Under the pieces are notes generated by a model. That model was given only the letters and a program-made list of their open reading frames with translations. It was not told the DNA's origin and searched no databases. A stretch of DNA of 64,000 nt. Origin: Pseudomonadota bacterium (lineage in GTDB: Bacteria; Desulfobacterota; Desulfobulbia; Desulfobulbales; Desulfocapsaceae). The position numbers were made by a program, and so were the translations under genes. Below, one piece after another: positions 18,258-26,005 of this stretch. Each line of letters begins with the position of its first letter. Position 1 is the first letter of the stretch. The stretch covers positions 62,001 through 126,000 of the forward strand of contig JAEYNP010000016.1 of NCBI GenBank assembly GCA_023412495.1. The letters run 5' to 3'.

Positions 18258-19595
18258 ATGAAAAGTGCTTCAGCAAGAATGATCGACCTTTTTCGGATGC
18301 GCGAGACCTATACCCTCGGCTGGTCTGACTTCTGGAAGAAAAACCGATGGCTACTCCTGACTGTTTTTATTTGCTTTACTGCTGTCGTTTTAGTCCGTTC
18401 CTGGCCCAATTATGTCACGCCCGGACTGTACGTGGAGGACAACAGCCACTACTTCAATCATTTCTACGGGAATACCCGAGGCCTTCAAGACCTTCTCCAT
18501 ACACCCAACGGCTACCACAATATTCTCAACAATCTCCTGGCATTTCTCATCGCCAAGCTGGACGTCCGGGTCCAGCCGGCCATGTACCTCCTTCTCGCCA
18601 CCGTTTTCGCGGTGACGGCCGTCATGGCCCTGCCCTGCACCGGCCTGCTGCGCAACAGGTACATTCTGTCCATCGCGCCTTTCCTGCTTGGCCTGTCCGG
18701 CCTCAATCATATTTTTTATTATATAACGCTAACCTACCAGATATATGTCCTGGTCGTTCTCCTCATCTGCCTGCTCTTCTGGGAACCGCTGAAGACTCAC
18801 CGGGGCAATATCCTCTTGTTCGCCCTGCTGTCCCTGTTGATCTGGTCCGGTCCTTACTCGGTGCTGGTTGCCCCTTTTTCTCTCTGCTTCATTCTCTTTT
18901 TCCGGGGCAAGACCCCCCTTCTCGCGGCGCTGACCGTGGTTGTCGTCCTCTACACCCTGTCGGTTTCCAACAACATGATTCTCCTGCGCAACCTCTGGAA
19001 ACCGGCCATTCACGAGGTGTGGATGAGCACGCTGGTGGACAAGGTGTTCTTCATGGGCATGGGCGAGCCTTTCACAACAAAAAAGCTCATGGCTTGTCTG
19101 GGATTTTTCCTGGCTCTTCTGGCGATCTTTCGGCGGGACAGCTTCTATCTGAAGATCGCCTGCCTGCTGCTGGTTCTCATCAACAGTAGCCTGGCTGCTC
19201 TTTTCCTGAGCAAGAAGTACTTGATTTCCCTGCGCGTGCTGCCCTGTTACGTGGTCATCGCCCAGTTTTTCTGGCTTTTTTTTCTGCTGTTCACGGCGGA
19301 CAAGCTGCTCGCCCTTCGCAAAGGATTGTACCATGGCGGCCTGGTCGTTGCCCTGTTTGCTATTCTCTTTATCTATCGTGACAATATGTTGCATCCCGAT
19401 AAGGGGACTTTTCCCACGATGCCCAAGTTGGCGGAGTTTCTGCAACTCGTCCATGACAGCGAGCGGCTCGATCCGGCGGGTCAGAACAAGGGACTTATCC
19501 TGCAGTTTGGTCACAAGCTTTTTTCTCCCGTCGCAAGAGTCGGAAAAACCGACGACCCGAACGCCGTCCAGCATATCGTGATGGAAGAGCAGTGA
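18258..19595 (+). CDS. Polytopic membrane protein of the glycan island (paralogue B)
   Basis: This 445-residue protein with about ten helices is a paralogue of the product of 10559-11899 (446 residues). Matching stretches include LVRSWPNYVTPGLYVEDN, PFLLGLSGLNHIFYYITL, LLIWSGPYSVLVAPFSL and AALFLSKKYLISLRVLPC. The frame is open from 18105, but the ATG at 18258 was chosen because the first residues (MKSASARMIDLFRMRETY) align with the start of the paralogue and give the same length. No clear ribosome-binding site precedes it. The two copies point in opposite directions with six kilobases of glycan genes between them. Function is unknown; a GT-C-like or polymer-handling role is suggested only by context. 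Confidence 0.75.
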   Translation: MKSASARMIDLFRMRETYTLGWSDFWKKNRWLLLTVFICFTAVVLVRSWPNYVTPGLYVEDNSHYFNHFYGNTRGLQDLLHTPNGYHNILNNLLAFLIAKLDVRVQPAMYLLLATVFAVTAVMALPCTGLLRNRYILSIAPFLLGLSGLNHIFYYITLTYQIYVLVVLLICLLFWEPLKTHRGNILLFALLSLLIWSGPYSVLVAPFSLCFILFFRGKTPLLAALTVVVVLYTLSVSNNMILLRNLWKPAIHEVWMSTLVDKVFFMGMGEPFTTKKLMACLGFFLALLAIFRRDSFYLKIACLLLVLINSSLAALFLSKKYLISLRVLPCYVVIAQFFWLFFLLFTADKLLALRKGLYHGGLVVALFAILFIYRDNMLHPDKGTFPTMPKLAEFLQLVHDSERLDPAGQNKGLILQFGHKLFSPVARVGKTDDPNAVQHIVMEEQ

Positions 19596-19653
19596 TATCG
19601 CCGACGGGCGGCTTGCTCTGCTCGGAACTCGAAACGGTTTCCGATTCTTCTGC

Positions 19654-19683
19654 TTGACAACGGCCTCGCGATTCTGCTATGCA
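19654..19683 (+). promoter_or_regulatory. Sigma-70-type promoter of the ilv leader/operon
   Basis: A perfect -35 hexamer TTGACA (19654-19659) is followed after 18 bases by TATGCA (19678-19683), four of six matches to TATAAT. Transcription would begin near 19690, about 45 bases before the leader peptide and some 265 bases before ilvB. Confidence 0.6.
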
Positions 19684-19735
19684 GGTAGAAAGTTATTTAA
19701 ATTTTTATACGAGATGTAACAACGAGCATCCCAAA

Positions 19736-19837
19736 ATGCATTCTCCTTCAGCGACTGTCAGCGTGATTTTCAGCATGGCACTAGTGGTTCTTAGTGTGGT
19801 GGTCGTGGTCCGAAAGGTCGGAGGCGGAGTGCCATAA
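19736..19837 (+). CDS. Valine-rich leader peptide of ilvBN (IvbL-like)
   Basis: A 33-codon reading frame encodes a peptide with 11 Val, two Leu and one Ile, including SVVVVVRKVGGGVP at its end. Escherichia coli IvbL, the ilvBN leader, has 32 residues and the same architecture of Val runs broken by an Arg. Ribosome stalling at the Val codons when charged tRNA-Val is scarce would free the segment at 19823-19833, just before the stop codon. That segment can pair with 19880-19890 in the terminator stem, which is the classical attenuation layout. A shorter start at the ATG of codon 14 is possible. The ribosome-binding site is weak. Confidence 0.82.
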   Translation: MHSPSATVSVIFSMALVVLSVVVVVRKVGGGVP

Positions 19838-19869
19838 GGGGATAAGCTCATAAAATAGCAAAACAATTC

Positions 19870-19908
19870 AACCCCTGTCGGCGCTCCGCCGGCGGGGGTT
19901 CTTTTTTG
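19870..19908 (+). terminator. ilvBN attenuator terminator with antiterminator partner
   Basis: A 14-base-pair stem (AACCCCTGTCGGCG at 19870-19883 with CGCCGGCGGGGGTT at 19887-19900, two G-U pairs) is followed by C and six T. Its left side and loop, GGCGCTCCGCC (19880-19890), can instead pair with GGCGGAGTGCC (19823-19833) at the end of the leader peptide, ten Watson-Crick pairs plus one G-U. These are mutually exclusive structures, as in amino-acid attenuators. Confidence 0.82.
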
Positions 19909-19955
19909 CTCCCTCCTGCCGCCGACAAGAACTTCAATTAAACAGGAGGAGAACC

Positions 19956-21647
19956 ATGTACACAATGACCGGGGCGCAGCTCATCATAGGGCTGCTGGAG
20001 CGCCAGGGCATCACCATGATTGCCGGGATTCCGGGCGGGGCAAATCTGCCTCTCTACAATGCTCTGCAACAGTCCACCATCATCCGTCACCTGCTCTGCC
20101 GCCACGAACAAGGCGCGGGCTTCCTGGCTCAAGGCATCGCCCGGTCGACCGGCGCGGCCGGAGTCTGTTTCGCCACCTCCGGCCCGGGGGCGACCAATGT
20201 GCTCACCGCGGTGGCCGACGCCTTCCTCGACTCCATTCCCATCATCTGCATCACCGGCCAGGTTCCCGCCGCTCTCATCGGCACCGACGCCTTTCAGGAG
20301 GTCGATACTTACGGCATGTCCATTCCGATCACCAAGCACAACTACCTGGTCAGGTCGGCGGGGGAACTGCTGCGGATCATTCCTATGGCCTTCGAGCTGG
20401 CCCTCTCCGGCCGGCCCGGACCGGTGCTGATCGACGTGCCGAAAGATGTCCAGACCGCTCCGGTCTCTTTTGACGAGTGGCCGGAGCCGGGCGCAAGGAG
20501 GGAGCCTCAGGTTCCAGACCCCAAGATGCTCATGGAGGCGGCGGAGATGATCAACCGCGCAAAACGCCCGCTCCTTTGCCTCGGCGGGGGGATCATCCAT
20601 GGGGGTGCGGCCGAAGAGGCCCGGACTGTTGCCGAAAAAGCCTCGCTGCCGACCGCTATGACGCTGATGGGCCTGGGAAGCCTGCCGGCGAATCATCCGC
20701 TCTCTTTGGGCATGCTCGGCATGCACGCCGCTCGTTCGACCAACATGGCCCTGCAGGACTGCGACCTGTTCATCGCCGCCGGGGCCAGGTTCGACGATCG
20801 GGCGACCGGCAAGATCGTCGAATTCTGCCCATCGGCAAAAATCATCCACATGGATATCGACCCGAGCGAGGTTTCGAAACTGAAAACCGCCCATGTCGGT
20901 CTGGTCGGCGATGTCAGGGAGTCCCTGCGCCGGTTGCTGCCCCTCGTTCGGCGGGACGGGAGAAAGATCTGGCGAAGTCGGATCGAGGTGCTGCAGGAGC
21001 TCTATCCGATGATGTCGCCGGAGGCGGCCATTCCCGACAAGCCTTACGGGCTCATTCTCAAGGCGGCGGAGCTGGCGGGGGAGGATTGCCTGGTGGCCAC
21101 CGATGTCGGCAAGCACCAGATGTGGACGGCCCAGGTCTATCCCTTCAACCGGCCGCGGCAGTTGCTCACCTCGGGAGGACTGGGGACCATGGGTTTCGGC
21201 CTGCCGGCGGCGATCGGGGCCTCGCTTGCCCATCCCGGCCGTCCGGTGGTCCTTTTTACCGGCGACGGCAGTCTGCAGATGAACATCCAGGAGCTGGCGA
21301 CCGCCGTGGAGCAGCAGGCGAACGTCAAGATCATCGTCATGAACAACAACTCCCTCGGTCTGGTCCGGCAGCAGCAGAACCTGTTCTACGAACGGCAGTT
21401 CTTCGCCTCGGATTTTCGGATCGATATCGATTTCGCGGCCATCGCCGCCGGCTTCGGCATGCGGGCATACCATGCAGCCCCGGGCAGCGATCTGGAGTCG
21501 CTGCTGGAAGAGGCTATGGCGGTGCAGGGGCCCTGCCTCATTAACGTGCCGATAGCCAAGGAAGAGGAGGTTTATCCGATGGTCCCGCCGGGGGCCTCGA
21601 ACAGTTTCATGCTCGGAGGGTGCAATGCGGAAAAATGCGGATGTTGA
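19956..21647 (+). CDS. ilvB: Acetolactate synthase large subunit (IlvB type)
   Basis: This 563-residue ThDP enzyme condenses two pyruvates (or pyruvate with 2-oxobutyrate) in the first common step of valine, leucine and isoleucine synthesis. The N-terminal pyrimidine-binding domain has RHEQGAGFLAQG with the catalytic Glu and FATSGPGATN. The middle domain binds FAD (ARFDDRATGK). The C-terminal pyrophosphate-binding domain has GDGSLQMNIQELATA and the MNNNSLGLVRQQQ metal-binding region. Length matches E. coli IlvB (562). AGGAGGAG precedes the ATG. It lies 48 bases after the attenuator and overlaps ilvN by 23 bases, so translation of the two subunits is likely coupled. Confidence 0.95.
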   Translation: MYTMTGAQLIIGLLERQGITMIAGIPGGANLPLYNALQQSTIIRHLLCRHEQGAGFLAQGIARSTGAAGVCFATSGPGATNVLTAVADAFLDSIPIICITGQVPAALIGTDAFQEVDTYGMSIPITKHNYLVRSAGELLRIIPMAFELALSGRPGPVLIDVPKDVQTAPVSFDEWPEPGARREPQVPDPKMLMEAAEMINRAKRPLLCLGGGIIHGGAAEEARTVAEKASLPTAMTLMGLGSLPANHPLSLGMLGMHAARSTNMALQDCDLFIAAGARFDDRATGKIVEFCPSAKIIHMDIDPSEVSKLKTAHVGLVGDVRESLRRLLPLVRRDGRKIWRSRIEVLQELYPMMSPEAAIPDKPYGLILKAAELAGEDCLVATDVGKHQMWTAQVYPFNRPRQLLTSGGLGTMGFGLPAAIGASLAHPGRPVVLFTGDGSLQMNIQELATAVEQQANVKIIVMNNNSLGLVRQQQNLFYERQFFASDFRIDIDFAAIAAGFGMRAYHAAPGSDLESLLEEAMAVQGPCLINVPIAKEEEVYPMVPPGASNSFMLGGCNAEKCGC

Positions 21648-21975
21648 AAGGGGGCGGGAGGTTTGCGCCGGTATGGTCCTGGAGCTGACGGTCAACAATC
21701 ATCCCGGGGTGATGTCGCATATCTGCGGCCTGTTTTCCCGCCGGGCCTATAACCTCGAAGGGATCGTTTGTGTGCCCATCGCGACCGGGGAGACCAGCCG
21801 GATCTGGCTGCAGGTGAACGAGGATGAGAAACTGGAGCAGGTGGTAAAGCAAGTGCGGAAGCTGCCCGATGTTCTCGACATCGTCCGGCACGATGCGGGT
21901 CATGCAGTTTTTACCGGACTCTTCTCCTTGTCGCATAATTGGGCATCGACCCGGCTTTCCCGCCGTGTCCGGTAA
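21625..21975 (+). CDS. ilvN: Acetolactate synthase small regulatory subunit (IlvN type)
   Basis: This 116-residue protein is a single ACT domain: LELTVNNHPGVMSHICGLFS, RRAYNLEGIVCVPI and IWLQVNEDEKLEQV. The match is to E. coli IlvN (96 residues) rather than to the longer two-domain IlvH. It would bind valine and confer feedback inhibition on IlvB. About 20 extra residues at the C-terminus (SLSHNWASTRLSRRVR) are not typical of the family. The ATG lies inside the 3' end of ilvB and has GGAGGG five bases upstream. Confidence 0.92.
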   Translation: MRKNADVERGREVCAGMVLELTVNNHPGVMSHICGLFSRRAYNLEGIVCVPIATGETSRIWLQVNEDEKLEQVVKQVRKLPDVLDIVRHDAGHAVFTGLFSLSHNWASTRLSRRVR

Positions 21976-22018
21976 GGAAAAGGTCTGCTTCCCCGGCCGC
22001 ATCGCCGATCGATACGAT

Positions 22019-22048
22019 TACCCTCGTCATTTCCAGCCGACGAGGGTA
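22019..22048. promoter_or_regulatory. Perfect inverted repeat between ilvN and the TyrR-like gene
   Basis: TACCCTCGTC (22019-22028) and GACGAGGGTA (22039-22048) are perfect 10-base arms around a 10-base loop. No T-run follows, so it is not a standard terminator. It lies 66 bases upstream of the chosen start of the regulator and could be an operator, for example for autoregulation, or an mRNA hairpin. It does not match the E. coli TyrR box. Confidence 0.5.
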
Positions 22049-22113
22049 CATTTGCCGACAAGTCTTTGAGCTTTCGAAAGAAGTCTTCCGGCAATTTTTC
22101 CGCAGGTGATCGC

Positions 22114-23754
22114 GTGGCCCAAAATCTGAAACTCCAACTGCTGTTCAACGATCGTATAGGTATCGTTTTCGATATAACAAAGCTGACCACCAGCCAGGGT
22201 CTCAATATCGTCACCATGGAGGTCGAGCCTATGGACGGACTGGCGAAGATCAGCATTGAGATCGAATTGGGCGATCGGCAATTCGACAAAGAAGGGCTGT
22301 TTTCGCTTTTTGCGACACTGCCGGGGCTTGTGAGCCAGACCGAGCTGATCCGGTTGCCGCAGGAGAAGAGGCAGAAATGGTTCCGTACCTTGTTCGATGG
22401 TATGAGCGAGGGGATCATCTCCGTCGATGCTGCCGGGATCATCAATACCATCAACTGCGTGGCCTGCCGCACCCTCGACCAGGTCTACGAGAACATCATC
22501 GGCCGGCACATCAGTGAAATCAGCCCCAAGGACTCGATTCTCCTCGAGTGCGTGGAAAAGCGCATCCCGGTGAGCCGGCGCAAGCTCGCGGTAACCGGGA
22601 CCGGCAGGGTGGAGTTTTACGGCTCGGCCAAGCCGATCCACGATTCCCAGGGCAATTTCGTCGGCGCCGTGCTGATCATGAAAAACTTGCGGGAAGTGAA
22701 GGAGATGGTCGATGCCGTGTCGACGCCGCTGGCGGTCACCTTCGACGATTTCATCGGTGAGCATTCGGCAGTCAAGAACCTCATCACCTTCGCGAGAAAG
22801 ATCGCCGAGACGAGCACCATCGTCTCGATCACCGGCGAGAGCGGCACCGGCAAGGAACTGTTCGCGCGGGCCATCCACTTCGAAAGCGGGCGGACAGGGC
22901 CCTTCGTTCCGGTCAACTGCGCGGCCCTGCCGGAGCAGCTCATCGAGAGCGAATTATTCGGTTATGTGGACGGGGCCTTCACCGATGCTCGGAAGAAAGG
23001 CAAGGCAGGCCTCTTCGAGGCGGCCGGGGACGGCACGATTTTCCTCGACGAGATCGGCGACATGCCTCCCGGAACCCAGGCCAAGATCCTCCGGGTGCTG
23101 CAGGAAAACCATGTGCGGCGGATCGGCGGCTTCGAGGAAATCCCTGTCAATGCCCGGGTGATCACCGCCACCAACAAGAATCTCAAGGACATGGTCCGAG
23201 AAAAACGTTTCCGCGAGGACCTTTTCTACAGGATCAACGTCCTGACCATTCAGATCCCGCCCTTGAAGGAGCGGATGTCTGACATTCCTCTCCTGGCCCA
23301 GACCTTTCTCCGGCAGTTCAACCTCAAGCTCGGCAAGGCGGAGCAGACGATCACCAGCGGAGCAATGGCCAAGCTCTACGATTATCCATGGCCGGGAAAC
23401 GTGAGGGAGTTGAAGAACGTCATCGAACGGGCGGCGGTCCTCAGCGACTCGGAAAACATCGGCGTCGAGTCCATCCTTCTTGGTCATGAAACCGTAGGCC
23501 ACGGGAATCATAGAACCCTCGATATTGCCAGGAGCGGCAGCATTCCGCTGAAGGATCTGCTGGGCAGCTATGAGCAGGAAATCCTCCTGGGGGCGCTCAA
23601 TTCCAGCTCCAGTATCCGCGAGGCGGCAAGAAAGCTGCGCCTGTCCCACACCGCCCTGTTGAAAAAGGTGGAGAAGTACAACCTTCACAGCGGCAGGAAA
23701 CAGACCCACTGGAGCAAGGGTGACCAGAACCGTCAGTGGCCTGATCGGGAGTAG
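22114..23754 (+). CDS. TyrR-like regulator: ACT-PAS-AAA+-HTH
   Basis: This 546-residue regulator has an N-terminal ACT domain (LLFNDRIGIVFDITKL), a PAS domain (about 95-210, LFDGMSEGIISVDAAG), an AAA+ domain (about 225-460) with Walker A GESGTGKE and Walker B FLDEIGDM, and a C-terminal HTH (REAARKLRLSHTALLKKVEK) of TyrR type. The sigma-54-contact loop reads GAFTDA instead of GAFTGA, so like TyrR it may act with sigma-70 polymerase. The GTG at 22114 was chosen: AGGTGAT lies close upstream and the ACT domain starts at once. A TTG at 22066 is an alternative. Its place after ilvBN and the ligand-binding ACT domain suggest amino-acid-responsive control of these or related genes. Confidence 0.85.
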   Translation: MAQNLKLQLLFNDRIGIVFDITKLTTSQGLNIVTMEVEPMDGLAKISIEIELGDRQFDKEGLFSLFATLPGLVSQTELIRLPQEKRQKWFRTLFDGMSEGIISVDAAGIINTINCVACRTLDQVYENIIGRHISEISPKDSILLECVEKRIPVSRRKLAVTGTGRVEFYGSAKPIHDSQGNFVGAVLIMKNLREVKEMVDAVSTPLAVTFDDFIGEHSAVKNLITFARKIAETSTIVSITGESGTGKELFARAIHFESGRTGPFVPVNCAALPEQLIESELFGYVDGAFTDARKKGKAGLFEAAGDGTIFLDEIGDMPPGTQAKILRVLQENHVRRIGGFEEIPVNARVITATNKNLKDMVREKRFREDLFYRINVLTIQIPPLKERMSDIPLLAQTFLRQFNLKLGKAEQTITSGAMAKLYDYPWPGNVRELKNVIERAAVLSDSENIGVESILLGHETVGHGNHRTLDIARSGSIPLKDLLGSYEQEILLGALNSSSSIREAARKLRLSHTALLKKVEKYNLHSGRKQTHWSKGDQNRQWPDRE

Positions 23755-23769
23755 GGGATCTTCCTCATA

Positions 23770-23821
23770 AAAATCAAAATGCTTCCATTCGCCGCGAGGG
23801 CGAAGGAAGCCTTTTGATTTG
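23770..23821. terminator. Bidirectional terminator between regulator and CBS gene
   Basis: A long stem pairs AAATCAAAATGCTTCC (about 23771-23786) with GGAAGCCTTTTGATTT (about 23805-23820), with TTCGCC and GGGCGAA extending it inward. A-rich bases on one side and T-rich bases on the other let it serve both the regulator gene (plus) and the CBS gene (minus), which converge here. Confidence 0.75.
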
Positions 23822-23852
23822 AAGGATTGGCCGAAGCCCCCTGGTCCGGATA

Positions 23853-24293
23853 TCAGCGGGGATACCTGTCGGCGATGTAATCCTTGAGATATCGGTTCTC
23901 GACATCCTTCTCTGTCATGAGGGCTTTGACCACGTCGCCGATGGAAACGATCCCCTTCAACTGCCGGCCTTCGACGATGGGGACGTGGCGGATTCGGTTT
24001 TCCGTCATGATTGCCTGAAGATATTCGATGGTATCGTCTTCCGTGCCGACGATGAGGTTGGTGGTCATAATCTCTTCCACGGTCATGGTCTTGATCCTGT
24101 CGAGATGATTGATGACTGCCATCAGAAGGTCGCGCGCGGCGATAATCCCCAGGATTTCATCAAACTTGTCCACCACCAGCAGGGAGCCGACCCGGTTCGC
24201 CGGGAAGATCCTCATAGCGTCGAGGACCGGGGTGCTTTTCTCAACGGTGATGACCCTGCTGCCTTTTTCCGCCAGAATGTCTTTTACTTTCAT
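23853..24293 (-). CDS. Tandem CBS-domain protein
   Basis: This 146-residue protein consists of two CBS motifs forming one Bateman module: residues about 1-65 (VKDILAEKGSRVITVEKSTP, VVDKFDEILGIIAARDLL) and 72-135 (VEEIMTTNLIVGTEDDTIEY, VEGRQLKGIVSIGDVVKAL). Such modules bind adenine nucleotides and act as energy or redox sensors, usually on partner proteins. No other domain is present. It is a single gene between a terminator and a hairpin repeat, so no partner is indicated. Confidence 0.85.
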   Translation of the reverse strand: MKVKDILAEKGSRVITVEKSTPVLDAMRIFPANRVGSLLVVDKFDEILGIIAARDLLMAVINHLDRIKTMTVEEIMTTNLIVGTEDDTIEYLQAIMTENRIRHVPIVEGRQLKGIVSIGDVVKALMTEKDVENRYLKDYIADRYPR

Positions 24294-24409
24294 GATGGTC
24301 GCTCCACGAATGCAGTGTCCGACAGTGCGGCAATCGAACTGTGCAGATGAATTGTTGAAGGGAGTTTTACCCCGCCTGAATGTCTAATTTCCCAATCCAG
24401 CTGAGCTGG

Positions 24410-24585
24410 ATAAGAACCTTCACAAATATTCTGTAGGACACTAATGCGGGCTGACGCCCGCAACCCAAGGGGTTGTTATCCCCTCCTACAGCAGAGGGGA
24501 CTCTTTTCAGTACCCCCTTGAGGGGTATAAGTACCTTCACGAAATTCGTTCTTAAAAAGCGAGAAACGAATTTCTAAGGTACTAA
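24410..24585 (+). repeat. Hairpin-rich intergenic repeat, copy 4 (most complete)
   Basis: This is the longest copy. In order it has ACCTTCAC, GCGGGCTGACGCCCGCAACC (hairpin), GTTATCCCCTCCTACAGCAG with AGGGGAC (hairpin), CCCCCTTGAGGGG (hairpin), then TACCTTCACGAAATTCGTT and, inverted, AACGAATTTCTAAGGTA. The last bases CTA form the TAG stop codon of nuoN on the minus strand. The element therefore makes up the 3' end of the nuo operon and probably terminates it. Confidence 0.75.
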
Positions 24586-25991
24586 ATGACTATAGGATAG
24601 ATGCCGATGGCGAACACGCAGATCGCCAGGACGAACGTGCCCGCGGTGGCGAATATCGACCCCCGCGTTTCAAAAGTATCCTCGGCATCATGGAAATACA
24701 TGGCAATGATCAGCCGCAGGTAATACCACATCGACAGAATGCTGCTGACCACCCCCAGCACGGCAAGGGCCACCTGACCCGCCGAGATCGCACTGGTGAT
24801 GATATAGAATTTGCCCATAAAGCCGGCGGTCGGCGGAATCCCTGCCATGGAAAGGAGAAAGACGGTGATTGCGGCGGCCGAATACGGCCTGACCTTGGCC
24901 AGACCTTTGAAGTCATCGAAAGTTGCCCGTTTTTCGCCTTCACCCCCAAGGTAAGACAGTGCGGCAAAGATGCCAAGGGTGCCGGCCGCATAGGCAGCCA
25001 GATAGTAGGCGATAACGCTGCCGGTGAAGTTCTCCGAGCTGATCGCCACCAGGGCGATGAGCAGGTAACCCGAATGGACGATACCGGAGGCCGCCAGCAT
25101 CCTCTTCAGGTTGTTCTGGCCGATGGCGATGAGATTGCCGCCGAACATGGTCAGCACGGAGACATAGAAGAGGAAGGTGATCCAGCTGCCGTGCAGGCTG
25201 CCGCTGATCGCCAGGAAGTTGGCGAAGACGGTGAAGACGGCGGCCTTGAGGGCCGTGGCCATGAAGCCGGTGACCGGTGTCGCCGCCCCGTCATAAACAT
25301 CCACCACCCAGGCATGGAAGGGAAAGGCGGCGACCTTGAAGCAGAAGGCGACGAGAATGAAGAAGGCGCCGCCGATCAGCAGCGGCGTCCCTGCCGGATG
25401 AGCGGCGAGGTACTGGCCGATCGCAGTGAACTTGGTGCTGCCGACGCCGCCGTAGACCAGGGCGGTCCCCATGGTGAAAAACGCTCCGGCAAACGCCCCC
25501 AGCATCAGGTACTTCAGAATGGCCTCGGTGCCGGTGACGCTCGCCCGGTCGTAGCCGACCAGGATGTAGATGGCGAGCGACATGATCTCGATGGCGATGA
25601 AGGCGGTGATCAATTCCTGGGACATGGTCAGAAGCAGCATGCCGCAGACCCCGAACATCATGATCGAATAGAATTCGAGGGTGCCGAAGATGTTGATCTT
25701 GAAGTAGCTGTTGGAGTTCAAGGCGGTAAAGAAGCCGCAGGCGAGGATAACCAAACCGGCGGTGCAGGTGAAACTGCTGGAGACCAGCATGCCGTTGAAC
25801 AGGCTCTCGAAAACCGGATCGGCCGAGCTGTTGAAGACCAGCAGCTGGATGAAGAAGGCCACCGCGAAAAATCCCAGACTGACATACGAGGCGGTTTCCA
25901 GTCGCAATTTCTCGAAAGCGGACATGATCATCAGCAGGATGGCGCCCGTGCCGATAGTGAGAAGGGGGAGCAATGACAAGAAATCATTCAT
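24582..25991 (-). CDS. nuoN: NADH-quinone oxidoreductase subunit N
   Basis: This 469-residue protein with about 14 helices is one of three antiporter-like subunits of complex I that translocate protons. Typical segments are ELITAFIAIEIMSLAIYILV and the Lys-containing FKVAAFPFHAWVVDVYDGAA and VHSGYLLIALVA regions. It is the last gene of the nuo operon, 14 bases after nuoM. The stop codon lies within the terminal bases of a repeat. Confidence 0.93.
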   Translation of the reverse strand: MNDFLSLLPLLTIGTGAILLMIMSAFEKLRLETASYVSLGFFAVAFFIQLLVFNSSADPVFESLFNGMLVSSSFTCTAGLVILACGFFTALNSNSYFKINIFGTLEFYSIMMFGVCGMLLLTMSQELITAFIAIEIMSLAIYILVGYDRASVTGTEAILKYLMLGAFAGAFFTMGTALVYGGVGSTKFTAIGQYLAAHPAGTPLLIGGAFFILVAFCFKVAAFPFHAWVVDVYDGAATPVTGFMATALKAAVFTVFANFLAISGSLHGSWITFLFYVSVLTMFGGNLIAIGQNNLKRMLAASGIVHSGYLLIALVAISSENFTGSVIAYYLAAYAAGTLGIFAALSYLGGEGEKRATFDDFKGLAKVRPYSAAAITVFLLSMAGIPPTAGFMGKFYIITSAISAGQVALAVLGVVSSILSMWYYLRLIIAMYFHDAEDTFETRGSIFATAGTFVLAICVFAIGIYPIVI

Positions 25992-26005
25992 AACGGTACC
26001 CTTGC

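Noticed and set aside
19938..21698. Minus-strand frame of 586 codons opposite ilvB
   Set aside because: ilvB is unmistakable on the other strand, and this frame has no recognisable domain.
22019..22048. Terminator after ilvN
   Set aside because: The inverted repeat is perfect but no T-run follows on either side, so it is listed as an operator-like repeat instead.
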